Positions 35,071 to 44,700 of a DNA stretch of 64,000 nt are shown in pieces. How positions within the stretch are numbered: the stretch's first letter is position 1; each line of letters opens with the position of its first letter. Made by a program: the position numbers and the translations under genes. The DNA comes from Planctomycetota bacterium (GTDB taxonomy: Bacteria > Planctomycetota > UBA1135 > JACQFD01): the NCBI GenBank assembly GCA_016792805.1, contig JAEUHX010000041.1:1-64000 (forward strand), read 5' to 3'. The notes under the pieces are model-generated. The model ran no database searches. It was not told where the DNA came from and saw only the letters and a program-made list of their open reading frames with translations.

Positions 35071-35610
35071 ATGAACACTGACATCTGCCTCCGACCCGCC
35101 CTTTCTGTGCTGCTCTCGACGGGCGCGCTGCTCCTCCTCGCAGGCTGCATGGGGCCACAACCGAGGCGCGCCTCGTACGATCCGCAGGAGCACGTCCCCT
35201 TCGAACGCGCAGGCACTGCCTCGGTTTCCGGCCGCCTCTGGATGTATGTTCCGAACGGCGGCGGGAAGATCGATCCGTGTGCTGGGGTCGCGGTCTCTGC
35301 GGTGCCGGCCACCCGCTACTGGACCGAGACGGTGGAGCGCCAGTACCGCGACGGTGAGGAGCTCGACAACACCGACCCGCGTGCCTTCGCATCGCGCCGT
35401 GCCACCCACGCCGACTCCCAGGGGAACTTCCGCATCGATGGATTGCCTGGCGGCACCTACTTCATTGTGGCGCTCCTGGGGAGCACGGCACCGGTCGAGG
35501 AGGAATCGCTCCCGCAGCCGATGATGCAGTCGGTCTCGCGGTCGGCCTGGGTCATCCGCCGCGTCGACCTCCCGGAGGGTGGCACGCAAACCGTGGAACT
35601 GACCTTCTAA
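35071..35610 (+). CDS. Lipoprotein with a carboxypeptidase-regulatory-like domain
   Basis: The product is 179 residues from the ATG at 35071. The signal ends in LLAGC, a good lipobox, so the mature protein is attached to a membrane by its Cys. After a short linker there is one beta-sandwich module: SVSGRLWMYVPNGGG, GVAVSAVPATRYW, and a later DSQGNFRIDGLPGGTYFIVALL, the hallmark of CarboxypepD_reg domains. It has no catalytic residues. It may serve as a structural or carbohydrate-associated surface protein. The FIST gene begins 28 bases downstream. Confidence 0.8.
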   Translation: MNTDICLRPALSVLLSTGALLLLAGCMGPQPRRASYDPQEHVPFERAGTASVSGRLWMYVPNGGGKIDPCAGVAVSAVPATRYWTETVERQYRDGEELDNTDPRAFASRRATHADSQGNFRIDGLPGGTYFIVALLGSTAPVEEESLPQPMMQSVSRSAWVIRRVDLPEGGTQTVELTF

Positions 35611-35638
35611 GGGCGCCTGCGGACTATCGATTCCGACC

Positions 35639-36838
35639 GTGCGCTGGACCTCCGCACTCAGCACCCAGCCCCGCCCCGCCGATGCGCTGCGGGAGGCTTG
35701 CACTGAAGCGGCTTCGCGCCTCGAAGGGGCGCCGGCCGACTTAGCCTTTCTCTTCGTCGGCGGCTATGCGCCCCGAGGCCTCGAATCGGCCGCTCGGCTC
35801 GTGCGCGAGCTCACCGGCGCGCGGCGACTTCTCGGTTGCACGGCCGGCGGGGTGATTGGCGGCGGCCGCGAGGTCGAGCAGCGCCCGGCCGTGAGCCTGA
35901 CGCTCGCGTCCTTGCCGAATGTGGAGATCATCCCGTTCCATGTCTCGGCGGATGACTACCCCGACGGCGACGCGCCGCCCTCGGGGTGGCACCACATGAT
36001 CGGCATCGAGCCTGACCGCAAGCCGGCATTTGTGCTCTTGCCCGATCCCTGGAGCTCCGATTCCGAGCGGCTGCTGGCTGGGCTCGATTACGCCTACCCG
36101 AATTGTATAAAAATCGGCGGGCTCGCGAGCGGGGCGCGCCATGCGGGCGGCAACCGCCTCTTCCTCGATGACATGGCCCGAGACGGCGGGACGGTGGGGA
36201 TCGCGCTGGCGGGCAATCTGGTGGTGGAGACCGCCGTCGCCCAGGGGTGCCGTCCGGTCGGTGCCGTCGGACGCGCGTCGAAATCTCAAGGTCACTATTT
36301 GCTTGAGATCGATGGCCAGCGCGCCTTCGACTTCGTACAGAAGCAGTTCGATGAGATGTCGGACGAGGAGCGCGCTCTCGCGAACCGCACGCTCTTCCTC
36401 GGCATCGCGATGGATCCGTTCCGAGAGAAGCCGCCGGAAGCCGGCGATTTCTTGATTCGTAATTTCGTCGGCGTCGACCCGCAGCGCGGCGTCGTCGCGG
36501 TCAATGAGGAGGTGGGCGTCGGACGCGCGGTCCAGCTCCACGTCCGCGACGCCAAGACGAGCACCGACGATTTGGTGCATGTCCTGAAGCGAACCTTGCG
36601 CCGCGCGAAAGGGGCGCGCCCCGAAGGAGCGCTCCTCTTCTCGTGCCTCGGCCGCGGGCGCCATTTGTACGGAGAGGCCGATAAAGACACAAAGCTCTTC
36701 CAATCGGTCGCGGGCGAAGTCCCCCTGGGCGGATTTTTCTGTAATGGAGAGATCGGCCCCATCGGGAAAGAGACTTATCTGCACGGCTTCACGTCGAGCT
36801 TCGGACTCTTCCGGGCGCCGATGGCATCACTGCCCTAG
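35639..36838 (+). CDS. FIST-domain sensory protein
   Basis: The product is 399 residues starting at a GTG (35639). The N half is the FIST N domain (LAFLFVGGYAP, ARRLLGCTAGGVIGGGREVE, then WHHMIGIEPDRKPAFVLLPDP and KIGGLASGARHAGGNRLFLDD). The C half is FIST C (ENRIFVGIAMD-like LFLGIAMDPFREKPPEAGDFLIRN, then ALLFSCLGRGRHLYG and GGFFCNGEIGPIG). FIST proteins bind small ligands, possibly amino acids, and feed signalling proteins. No kinase or cyclase lies next to it, so its output partner is not visible. The TAG stop is the first three bases of a repeat element. Confidence 0.88.
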   Translation: MRWTSALSTQPRPADALREACTEAASRLEGAPADLAFLFVGGYAPRGLESAARLVRELTGARRLLGCTAGGVIGGGREVEQRPAVSLTLASLPNVEIIPFHVSADDYPDGDAPPSGWHHMIGIEPDRKPAFVLLPDPWSSDSERLLAGLDYAYPNCIKIGGLASGARHAGGNRLFLDDMARDGGTVGIALAGNLVVETAVAQGCRPVGAVGRASKSQGHYLLEIDGQRAFDFVQKQFDEMSDEERALANRTLFLGIAMDPFREKPPEAGDFLIRNFVGVDPQRGVVAVNEEVGVGRAVQLHVRDAKTSTDDLVHVLKRTLRRAKGARPEGALLFSCLGRGRHLYGEADKDTKLFQSVAGEVPLGGFFCNGEIGPIGKETYLHGFTSSFGLFRAPMASLP

Positions 36839-37000
36839 CAGGCTGTTGGAAGATCGCTTTCGAACGACTCGAAGCTCACTTTTCGCGAGATCGAGGAGAG
36901 ACGCGCGAGGTGTAGCCAAGGAGTTCCGTCAATCACAGCTCGACGCTGAGATCGCGAGAAGGAGACGAGAAGCGCCGGAATGAGTTCCTCAATGACCTGC
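36836..37000. repeat. Palindromic MITE-like repeat, copy D
   Basis: 165 bp, an imperfect long palindrome centred near 36918 on TGTAGCCAAGGAGTTCCG. The left end TAGCAGGCTGTTGGAAGATC pairs with a right end that reads GCAGGTCATTGAGGAACTC on the other strand. Its right arm is 80-90% identical by eye to copy E (27200). The left TAG is the stop of the FIST gene. Confidence 0.8.
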
Positions 37001-37089
37001 CGGCTGCCCGTGGCGAGAGTCATTGGGGCTGCGAACGGGAATCAGCGCCCTGGAGGGATCGTCTACGCGAGCAGCGGATTGTGCCCACG

Positions 37090-37965
37090 ATGACAAACTC
37101 TCGCTGGAGCCTGCTCGCCTCGGGGCTCGCATGCACCTTGGCCGGTGCAGCCTTCGTTGCTTCGCTTCGAGTCGGCAGCGCGTCTCGCGATTCCGCGGGC
37201 GCGATGGAACCGTCGGTCGGAGCGCACGAATCGGCACTGGACTCCCGGCTTCGCGCCTTGGAGCAGCGCGTGGCAACTGCACCGGGCGCTGCGAACGCGC
37301 GCTCCGAACGCGCCGAGAGCTCGGCGGGACCAGATTCGAACGCACTGGAGTCGCGCATGACAAATCTCGAGCAGCGGGTTTCCCGGATCGAGCGCGCACT
37401 GGCGCTTCCGGAGCACCCGCCAGCCGAAGCCAGCGCCGAACAATTTCACAAGGCGCTGCACGCTCTTGGCGTATCGCACCCGGGCGAAACCAATGCCGCG
37501 GCGGTCCGCCTTGAGCGCATAGCACTTCGGGAGCGATTTTTGGCAGCTTTCCCCCAGGACTCCAAATCAAAAGTAGAGTTTACTTATCTTATCTCCGATT
37601 ACCTTTTCGCCGAGAGGCCGGAGGAGGCGCTCGCTGCCATCACACGGCATGCGAGAGCGCTGGGACTTGAAGATTGGCAAGCAGAGCTCGCACGCGCTGA
37701 GGTGGCGAGCTCCAAGCGGCAGCTCACCAATTATCGGGCGGCTCTGCAGCGAGCGACCGACGACGCACAGATCCCCATGGGAGAACGCGCACAAGCGGAG
37801 TTCTTCATTGCGCACAGCTTCTTGGAGGAAGGGCGCGCGGCTGACTCGAGGGCCGCCTTCGAGTCCTTCATCAGCCGCTACCAAGCCTCCGACAAACCGG
37901 AGGTGCTCCAGCTGATCGAAGGAGCTAAGCTGCAGATGAATAAGTTGAAGTCCACCGGAAAGTAG
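37090..37965 (+). CDS. Membrane-anchored coiled-coil/TPR-like protein
   Basis: The product is 291 residues if it starts at ATG 37090. A GTG at 37081 is an alternative, and neither has a clear ribosome site. Residues 1-30 are a hydrophobic anchor (WSLLASGLACTLAGAAFVASL). Residues ~50-110 have two LEQRV-centred heptad stretches (LRALEQRVA and NLEQRVSRIERAL) typical of coiled coil. The remainder is alpha-helical with the character of TPR-like repeats (FHKALHALGV, EEALAAITRHARALG, ADSRAAFESFISRY). It resembles membrane-anchored scaffolds rather than an enzyme. It follows repeat copy D and shares no operon with a neighbour. Confidence 0.68.
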   Translation: MTNSRWSLLASGLACTLAGAAFVASLRVGSASRDSAGAMEPSVGAHESALDSRLRALEQRVATAPGAANARSERAESSAGPDSNALESRMTNLEQRVSRIERALALPEHPPAEASAEQFHKALHALGVSHPGETNAAAVRLERIALRERFLAAFPQDSKSKVEFTYLISDYLFAERPEEALAAITRHARALGLEDWQAELARAEVASSKRQLTNYRAALQRATDDAQIPMGERAQAEFFIAHSFLEEGRAADSRAAFESFISRYQASDKPEVLQLIEGAKLQMNKLKSTGK

Positions 37966-38058
37966 CGGGAGCGGATTCGCCTGCGGCCGGCGGCGCGAGA
38001 GCGCGAGGGTGAGGCCACCGCCCTTTCAACGGCGCCTTCTGTTGCGATCCGCCGAACA

Positions 38059-39546
38059 CTACGGGGTGGGAGCGTAGAGCGCGATCTCCGCGAGAAGCGG
38101 TGCCTCGCGCGCGTCGAGAATGCGGACGCGGAAGCGCGAACCTTCGAGGACGCCCGGCTCAAGGATGCGGCGGCGTCCGATCGTCGTGCCTGATGCGACG
38201 GTCACCCAGGCGCCCTCTTTCCACAGATCGACCTCGAACCGCTTGACGCGCTGGCCAAGCTCAATCGGCTCGCGCAGCTCGATTCTGTGAATTCGACGGA
38301 GCGCCGGAAGTGTGACCTCGAGTTCGGCCGCGCGCGCGCCGCGCGGCGCCGCCCAGAATGTGTGCGCGTCGCCGTCGGTGGCAAGCGCCGCGTCGTAGCC
38401 CGGCCGCTCTGCCGTGGCGCGAATCGCCGCGCCGAGCGCCACGTTGGTCCGCAAGCACGCCTCGCGCGCAGCGCGGAACTCGAGGAGCCGCGCGACGTCG
38501 TTCTCGTGCACGAGGCCGCGGCGATCGACGGGAAGGTTCAGGAGAAGATTGGCATTGCGCCCTACGGAGGCGTGCCAGATCCGCATGAGATCTTCTGTTG
38601 ACTTCACCTTTCCGTCCTCGGCCGGGTGGTAGAACCAGCCGGGGCGGATCGACACGTCGCACTCTGCAGGCACCCAGTGGGGCCCATCCTCGTGGCCGGT
38701 CGCAAGCTGCTTCTCGTCGGCGACGCCCGGAGCAAACCGCTCGCGATGGAGCATCGACCAATTGGTGGGGTCGCCGAGTCCCGACTCATTGCCGACCCAG
38801 CGCACATCGGGACCCGCATCGCTGAAGATCACCGCTTGCGGCTGGAGAGCGCGCACCGTCTGCACGAATCCCGGCCAATCATACACCTGCTTCTTGCCGT
38901 TCGGCCCCTCGGCGCAGGCGCCGTCGAACCAAACCTCAAAGATCGAACCGTAGCCGGTGAGGAGCTCGGTGAGCTGCTTCTTGTAATACTCGTTGTAAGC
39001 AGGCGAGTCGCCGTAGAGCTTACAATTTCGATCCCACGGCGAGAGGTAGACGCCGAACCGAAGACCAAACTCGGCGCAAGCCTGGGAGAGATCCCGCACG
39101 ACGTCGCCCTTGCCGCCGCGCCATGGGCTCGAAGCAACGGAATGCTTTGTGTATGCGCTCGGCCAGAGGCAGAAGCCGTCGTGGTGCTTCGCCGTGAGGA
39201 TCAGACCGCGCATCCCGGCCTCGCGGGCGACGCGCGCCCACTGTCGACAGTCGAGCGCCGTCGGCTGAAAGAGCTTCGGATCCTCCGAACCCTCACCCCA
39301 TTCCCGATCGGTGAAGGTGTTCATTCCGAAGTGTATGAATCCATAATACTCAAGCTCGTGCCAAATGCGCTGCCCCGCCGAGGGCACCGGCGCGACCGCT
39401 TCCACCGTCTCGCGATTCCCATGAGCCTCGTTCTTGGGAGCAGGCGCGCACGCAGCCGAAAGGCCGAGAGCAGCGGTGATGAGTGCCACGCCGACGCGGC
39501 GTGGGCGGATGCGCTTGCAGTGCATGCGTCGGCCTCGAGGGTTCAC
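38059..39546 (-). CDS. GH29 alpha-L-fucosidase with C-terminal F5/8-type domain, lipoprotein
   Basis: The product is 495 residues. The GTG at 39546 overlaps the stop of the SDR gene as GTGA. The N end has a lipoprotein signal (LSAAC, Cys33). The GH29 core shows YYGFIHFGMNTFTDREWG (65-84), LILTAKHHDGFCLWPS, and the nucleophile Asp208 in EVWFDGA. These enzymes hydrolyse alpha-L-fucosides by retention. The last ~140 residues (NVALGAAIRATAERPGYDAALATDGD and later) form a discoidin-like carbohydrate-binding module. It is therefore a membrane-attached fucoglycan-degrading enzyme. The upstream coupled SDR may be a metabolic partner. Confidence 0.9.
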   Translation of the reverse strand: MNPRGRRMHCKRIRPRRVGVALITAALGLSAACAPAPKNEAHGNRETVEAVAPVPSAGQRIWHELEYYGFIHFGMNTFTDREWGEGSEDPKLFQPTALDCRQWARVAREAGMRGLILTAKHHDGFCLWPSAYTKHSVASSPWRGGKGDVVRDLSQACAEFGLRFGVYLSPWDRNCKLYGDSPAYNEYYKKQLTELLTGYGSIFEVWFDGACAEGPNGKKQVYDWPGFVQTVRALQPQAVIFSDAGPDVRWVGNESGLGDPTNWSMLHRERFAPGVADEKQLATGHEDGPHWVPAECDVSIRPGWFYHPAEDGKVKSTEDLMRIWHASVGRNANLLLNLPVDRRGLVHENDVARLLEFRAAREACLRTNVALGAAIRATAERPGYDAALATDGDAHTFWAAPRGARAAELEVTLPALRRIHRIELREPIELGQRVKRFEVDLWKEGAWVTVASGTTIGRRRILEPGVLEGSRFRVRILDAREAPLLAEIALYAPTP

Positions 39547-40352
39547 TTTTGTGTGCGGACGTGCTCGTTCAGCCAGCGCACCGTCGCAACGGAGAGGCGC
39601 CGCGGAGCAAAACGCGTCGACTGGGCGAGAAGGGAATTCAAGAATCCGGGGATGATCACTCGCTTCCCGCGCTGAAGGCCGCGGAGACCCGCATGCGCCA
39701 CGGCGCTCGCCGACATCTGCCAGCCGCTTTTCTTGAGCGCCGTCGTATCCATTCCGGCCACATCGGTGAATTCGGTCGCCGTCGGCCCGGGGCAGAGGGC
39801 ACTCACCGTGATTCCCGTGCCGTCCAGCTCATTGGCGAGCGCTTCGCTCAGCGAGAGCACATAAGCTTTTGTGGCATAGTACACGGCCATCAGCGGCCCG
39901 GGCTGGAAGGCGGCTGTGGATGCCACCATCAGAATTCGCCCGCGGCCCCGAGCGCGCATCTCCGGAAGAAGGAGCCTCGTGAGCTCCGTCAGCGCCGTGA
40001 TGTTCACCTGGATCATTGCCGCATTCCGGTCCGACGGCGTGTCGGCGAAGAACCCAAAAGCGCCGAGTCCCGCATTATTAATCAGCACTTCCACGACGCA
40101 GCCGCGCTCCCGCATCGCGGAGGCGAGCTGCCCCGGTCCCGCAGGATCGGAGAGATCACAGATACACCACTCGGCCTCGCCGCCGGCGGCGCGAATCTCC
40201 TCGGCGAGTGCACGGAGCTGAGGCTCGCGGCGCGCCGTCAGCACGACGCGATGCCCCGCGCGCGCCAGCTCAAGGGCAAGCTCGCGACCGATGCCGCTGC
40301 TCGCGCCCGTGACGAGCGCCACGGGAGTCCGCGAATCCGCCGAGTGAACCAT
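39543..40352 (-). CDS. SDR family oxidoreductase
   Basis: The product is 269 residues. The start at 40352 is chosen because it begins the SDR fold directly. The longer frame extends 373 residues over the opposite-strand MFP gene. Motifs: GASSGIG (cofactor), LINNAGLGAFG, STAAFQPGP with catalytic Ser, YYATKAYVLSLSEAL with catalytic Tyr and Lys, and a PGPTATEF segment after strand six. These enzymes reduce carbonyls or oxidise alcohols with NAD(P)H. The C end is basic (RTRFAPRRLSVATVRWL), seen in SDRs similar to 3-oxoacyl-type reductases. It is coupled by 4-base overlap to the fucosidase gene. Confidence 0.84.
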   Translation of the reverse strand: MVHSADSRTPVALVTGASSGIGRELALELARAGHRVVLTARREPQLRALAEEIRAAGGEAEWCICDLSDPAGPGQLASAMRERGCVVEVLINNAGLGAFGFFADTPSDRNAAMIQVNITALTELTRLLLPEMRARGRGRILMVASTAAFQPGPLMAVYYATKAYVLSLSEALANELDGTGITVSALCPGPTATEFTDVAGMDTTALKKSGWQMSASAVAHAGLRGLQRGKRVIIPGFLNSLLAQSTRFAPRRLSVATVRWLNEHVRTQK

Positions 40353-40499
40353 GGCCGGGCATCGTAGGAAGCCCCCTCCACACCCGCGAGCATGCGGCAG
40401 CCGCCGCGGACGCGCCCCCACTCCCGTCCCCGCCGCCGCCCTACACCCGTGCGAACCGCGCTGCCTCAAGCGACCTTTCTCCGCTTTCCTGGGTCCTCC

Positions 40500-41759
40500 A
40501 TGCTCGTCTATTCGCTCGCGCTCGCTGCCTTCGCCTTCTTGCCACGCAACTCCGTGCCCGCAGCACAGGGGGGCCCGGCGCCAGTTGTAATCTCCACCGT
40601 CGCGCGCGATCGAATCGCGCCGCAACGGACCTTCCCGGCTGCAACAGAAGCGCCAAGGCGCGCGCGCGTCGGCTCCGAGGTGGAGGGGAAGGTCCTCGAG
40701 GTGCTGGCGCGCCGCGGCGCGCGCGTCGAAGCCGGCGCCGTGCTCTGCCGCCTTCGATCCACACAAATCGATCTCGAGCTTGAGGCGGCACGGGCGGATC
40801 GAGAGCTGCGAGCGGCCGAGCTCGCGGAACTCAAGAATGGCCCGCGTCCCGCCGAGATCGGCGCTGCGCGCGCCAAGCTGCGTGCCGCAGAGGCGGACCT
40901 CACCTATCGAGAATGGTCGCTCGCACAGATCGCCAATCTTGAGGTTGGAAAGGTAGTTTCCGAGGAACTGCTGCAGCAGCGCCGACTCGACGTGCGCCGG
41001 GCAACGGCCGTGCGCGATGAGGCGTCCTCGGCGCTGCAGCTGCTGGAGGAAGGCACGCGTCCCGAGCGGATCGCCCAGGCGGCAGCGCGCCTCGCGGCCC
41101 AGGAGCAGGCCGTGCAGCGTCTCGCCGACCGAAAGGCGCAGCACGAGATTCGCGCGCCCTTCGCCGGGTGGATCGCGTCGGAGCTCACGGAGGCCGGCGC
41201 CTGGATCGTGCAGGGTGACCCCGTCGCGGAATTGTTGGATCTTGATCCGATCGAAATTGTGGTGCCCGTTCCCGAGGACTTCGCCGCCGCGCTCTCCGTG
41301 GGCGCGAAAGCAACAGTCACGCTCGATGCGCTTCCGGGGCAGACTCTCGAGGGCACCGTGCGGGCCGTCCCCCCGCTTGCCGACCCGCAGTCGCGCACGA
41401 TCGCCGCGCGCATTTCTATTGCCAATCGCAACGTATCCGGTCAGCCATGGATCCGCGCCGGAATGTTTGCACAAGTACAGCTCACCGTGGGCGAGGCGGT
41501 CGATTCGCTCGTCGTTCCGAAGGACGCGCTCGTGCTCGGGGGCCCCGAGCTCGGCGTCTATGCTGTGGACGCCGGCCCGGGCGGCGCTGGCGAAATCGCG
41601 CGCTGGGTGGGCGTGAAGCTTCTCGGCAGCGCCGGCGATCGCGTGGCCATTCAGGGCGAGATCGCCGAAGGAGCGCGCGTGGTGATCCGCGGGAATGAAC
41701 GTCTGCGTCCCGGACAGCCTGTGGCCGCATCGACGGCGAAGGGTGACGTGCAGAAGTGA
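40500..41759 (+). CDS. RND efflux periplasmic adaptor (membrane fusion protein)
   Basis: The product is 419 residues. I chose the ATG at 40500 as it begins the signal segment (MLVYSLALAAFAFL). The chain has the MFP layout: a lipoyl half (GSEVEGKVLEVLARRGARVEAGAVLCRL), a long coiled-coil hairpin (LELEAARADRELRAAELAEL and RLAAQEQAVQRLADRKA), the second lipoyl half (IRAPFAGWIASELTEAGAWIVQGDPVAELLD), and a beta-barrel ending with the membrane-proximal PKDALVLGGPELGVYAVD. It carries substrate from the RND pump to an outer-membrane channel. The RND gene follows with a GTGA overlap. No TolC-like gene is in the window. Confidence 0.9.
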   Translation: MLVYSLALAAFAFLPRNSVPAAQGGPAPVVISTVARDRIAPQRTFPAATEAPRRARVGSEVEGKVLEVLARRGARVEAGAVLCRLRSTQIDLELEAARADRELRAAELAELKNGPRPAEIGAARAKLRAAEADLTYREWSLAQIANLEVGKVVSEELLQQRRLDVRRATAVRDEASSALQLLEEGTRPERIAQAAARLAAQEQAVQRLADRKAQHEIRAPFAGWIASELTEAGAWIVQGDPVAELLDLDPIEIVVPVPEDFAAALSVGAKATVTLDALPGQTLEGTVRAVPPLADPQSRTIAARISIANRNVSGQPWIRAGMFAQVQLTVGEAVDSLVVPKDALVLGGPELGVYAVDAGPGGAGEIARWVGVKLLGSAGDRVAIQGEIAEGARVVIRGNERLRPGQPVAASTAKGDVQK

Positions 41760-44700
41760 CTCTCGTTCGAACGTTTGTCGAGAACCCGGTCAAAGTCGCC
41801 GTCGCTGTCCTGATGGTGGCGCTGTTCGGCGTGATTTCACTTTTCCGACTCCCGATCCAGCTCACGCCGGAGGTGCAGGTGCCGATGCTCACTGTGGAGA
41901 CGCGGTGGCCCGGCGCGAGCCCCGAGGAGATCGAACGCGAAATTGTGCAGGAGCAGGAGGAGCAGCTGAAGAGCGTGGAATCGCTCGTGAAGCTCAGCTC
42001 CGAATGCCAAGATTCGCTCGGGCGTGTGATTCTTGAGTTCTCGGTGGGGACGGACATGTCGGAGGCGCTCGTCAAAGTGAACGCGCGCCTCCAGCAGGTC
42101 CGCGAATATCCCGCCGATGCCGATGAGCCGGTCATCACGACATCGAACGCGTCGGACACTCCGATCGCCTGGTTTATCCTGCGCCCGCGCGTCTGCACGC
42201 GCGAGCAGGTCGCCGAGTTCCAAAAGGCGCACCCGGAGCTCGCCGCCGCGCTGGAGCCGGTCCGCAAAGCCCACAATAGCGGACTGCGGCTCGCGCGCTT
42301 GCGGAGGATCTGTGAGCAGATTCCGGCTGTGCGCTCGCTCTTGCCGCCGGACATCGACGTCACGGAGCTGCGCCGCTTCGCGGAAGACACCATTGAGTCG
42401 CGTTTCGAGCGCGTGGGAGGCGTCTCCAACTCGAACGTGCTTGGAGGACGCGAGGAGGAGCTGCAGGTGGTCGTCGATCCGCAACGACTTGCCGCGCGGC
42501 AGATCACGATTCAGGATTTGCGCAATGCGCTCGTCGCCCGCAACCGCGACACCTCGGGAGGCGACTTCTGGGACGGGAAACGCCGATTTGTGGTGAGAAC
42601 CCTCGGCCGATTCCGTTCCCCCGAGGACGTCGAGTCGGCCATCGTCACGACGCGTGCGGGAAGCCCCGTCTATGTCCGCGACATCGCCGAGGTGCACCCG
42701 GGTCACAAGAAAGCCGACAGCGTCGTCCGCAACTTCGGCACGCTCTCGCTCGCGATCAATGCGCAGCGCACCCGCGGCGCCAACGTGCTCGAGGTGATGG
42801 CGGGGCTTCGCGTCGCCAATCGCGAACTCAATGAAGGCATCTTGAAAGACCGCGGCCTCCAGCTCGAGCAGGTGTACGACGAGACGGAGTACATCGATTC
42901 GGCCGTCGGCCTTGTGCAGGAGAACATCCTTTACGGCGGCATTCTCACGATTCTAATTTTGTTACTTTTTCTGCGCAGCGGCCGATCGACGCTTCTGCTG
43001 GCGCTCGCCATCCCGACGTCGATCGTGGGAACGTTCCTCGTGCTGGCGCTGCTCGGGCGCTCATTGAACGTCGTGAGCTTGGCCGGCCTCGCCTTCGCCG
43101 TCGGCATGCTCGTCGACAACGCGGTCGTCGTGCTTGAGAACGTCTATCGGCACCGGCAAGAGGGCAAGTCGCCTCTCGATGCGGCGATCATCGGCACGAC
43201 GGAAGTGTGGGGTGCCGTCGTGGCCTCGACGCTCACGACCCTCGCCGTGTTCCTTCCCGTCCTTTTTGTGAAAGAGGATGCGGGACAGCTCTTCGCCGAC
43301 ATCGCGCTCGCCATCAGCGCGGCCGTCGGGCTCTCGATGGTTGTGGCCGGTATTGTGATTCCGGTTGCGGCTTCGCGCCTACTCCAGGCCAGCAGCGTCG
43401 AGACACTCGAAGGCCGGGCGTCGGGCTCCTTTGTACGAAAGCTGCTGTTGCCGCTCGATGCGTCGGCAGGCCGGTTTGTACGGGCGATCCTCGCGATCAA
43501 CCGTTGGCTGCATCGCAGCGCGATTCGCTCAGTGGCCTGCGTGCTGGCGATGACCGCCGCCTCGGTCCTCGCCTCGTGGGCCATGATCCCGAAGGTGGAG
43601 TATCTTCCGGGCGGAAACCGCAACCTTATTTTTGCGATCGTCCTGCCGCCCCCGGGCTACAACCTCGACGAGCTGACCCGCCTCGGGGAAACGATCGAGC
43701 AGAGGCTACAAAAGTGGTGGGATGTGGATCTGGAGGGTCCAACCGACCCCGGGCCGCGCGATTTCCCAGCGGTGTCCGACTTCTTTTATGTTGCGTTCGG
43801 ACGTCAGGTGTTCGCGGGATTGCGCGCCGCAGATCCGCTGCGCGCAGCGGAACTCGTCGGCGTCGTGCAAGGGGTCACCTCCGATCTGCCCGGCACCTTC
43901 GCCATCGCGCGCCAGAGCAGCCTGTTCGAGCAGGGTCTCACAGCCGGACGCACGATCGACGTGGAGATCTCCGGCCCGGATCTGCCGCGGCTCATCGACC
44001 TCGGCCGAGGAGCCTTCTTTGGCGCCATGATGGCGGTGCCAGGCGCTCAGGTGTTCCCAAAGCCGAGCCTCGATCTGTCGAACCCCGAAGTTCATATCTT
44101 GCCGCGCTGGGAGAAGGCACAGGATCTTCGTCTCAACGCGGCCGACCTCGGCTACAGCGTCGACGCCTTCGTCGACGGCGCCTACGCGGGAGATTATTTC
44201 ATCGGCGGCGACAAAATTGATCTCTCAATCGTCGGCGCCAAGCGCTATGCGAAAAGTGCACTCGACCTCGAGCAGATCCCGATCGTGACCCCGGCGGGGC
44301 AAGTGGTTCCGCTCGCGGCGGCGGCGCGCGTCGAAGTCTCGAGCGGTGCCGAGCAGATCAATCATCGCGAGAGGCAGCGCACGATCACGGTGCAGGTGGC
44401 GCCGCCCGATTCGATGGCGCTCGAGGATGCGCTCGAAAAAGTGCAGGCCGCTGTCGTGGCGCCGCTCCGAGCGGATCCATCCCTCGGCTCCGAATATCGA
44501 GTACACCTTTCGGGAACTGCGGACAAGCTGCGCGCCACGTGGGAGTCGCTGCGCTTCAATGTTCTCCTGGCGCTGCTCATCACCTATCTGCTCATGGCCG
44601 CGCTCTTCGAGTCGTGGCTCGATCCCCTGGTCGTGATCTTCTCGGTGCCGCTTGGTGCTGTGGGCGGCCTCGCTGGATTGTATCTTCTGAACCGGTTCGT

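Noticed and set aside
39543-41474. 643-residue version of the SDR gene
   Set aside because: The extra 373 residues lie opposite the adaptor protein gene and look like its antisense. The SDR motif starts immediately after the ATG at 40352.
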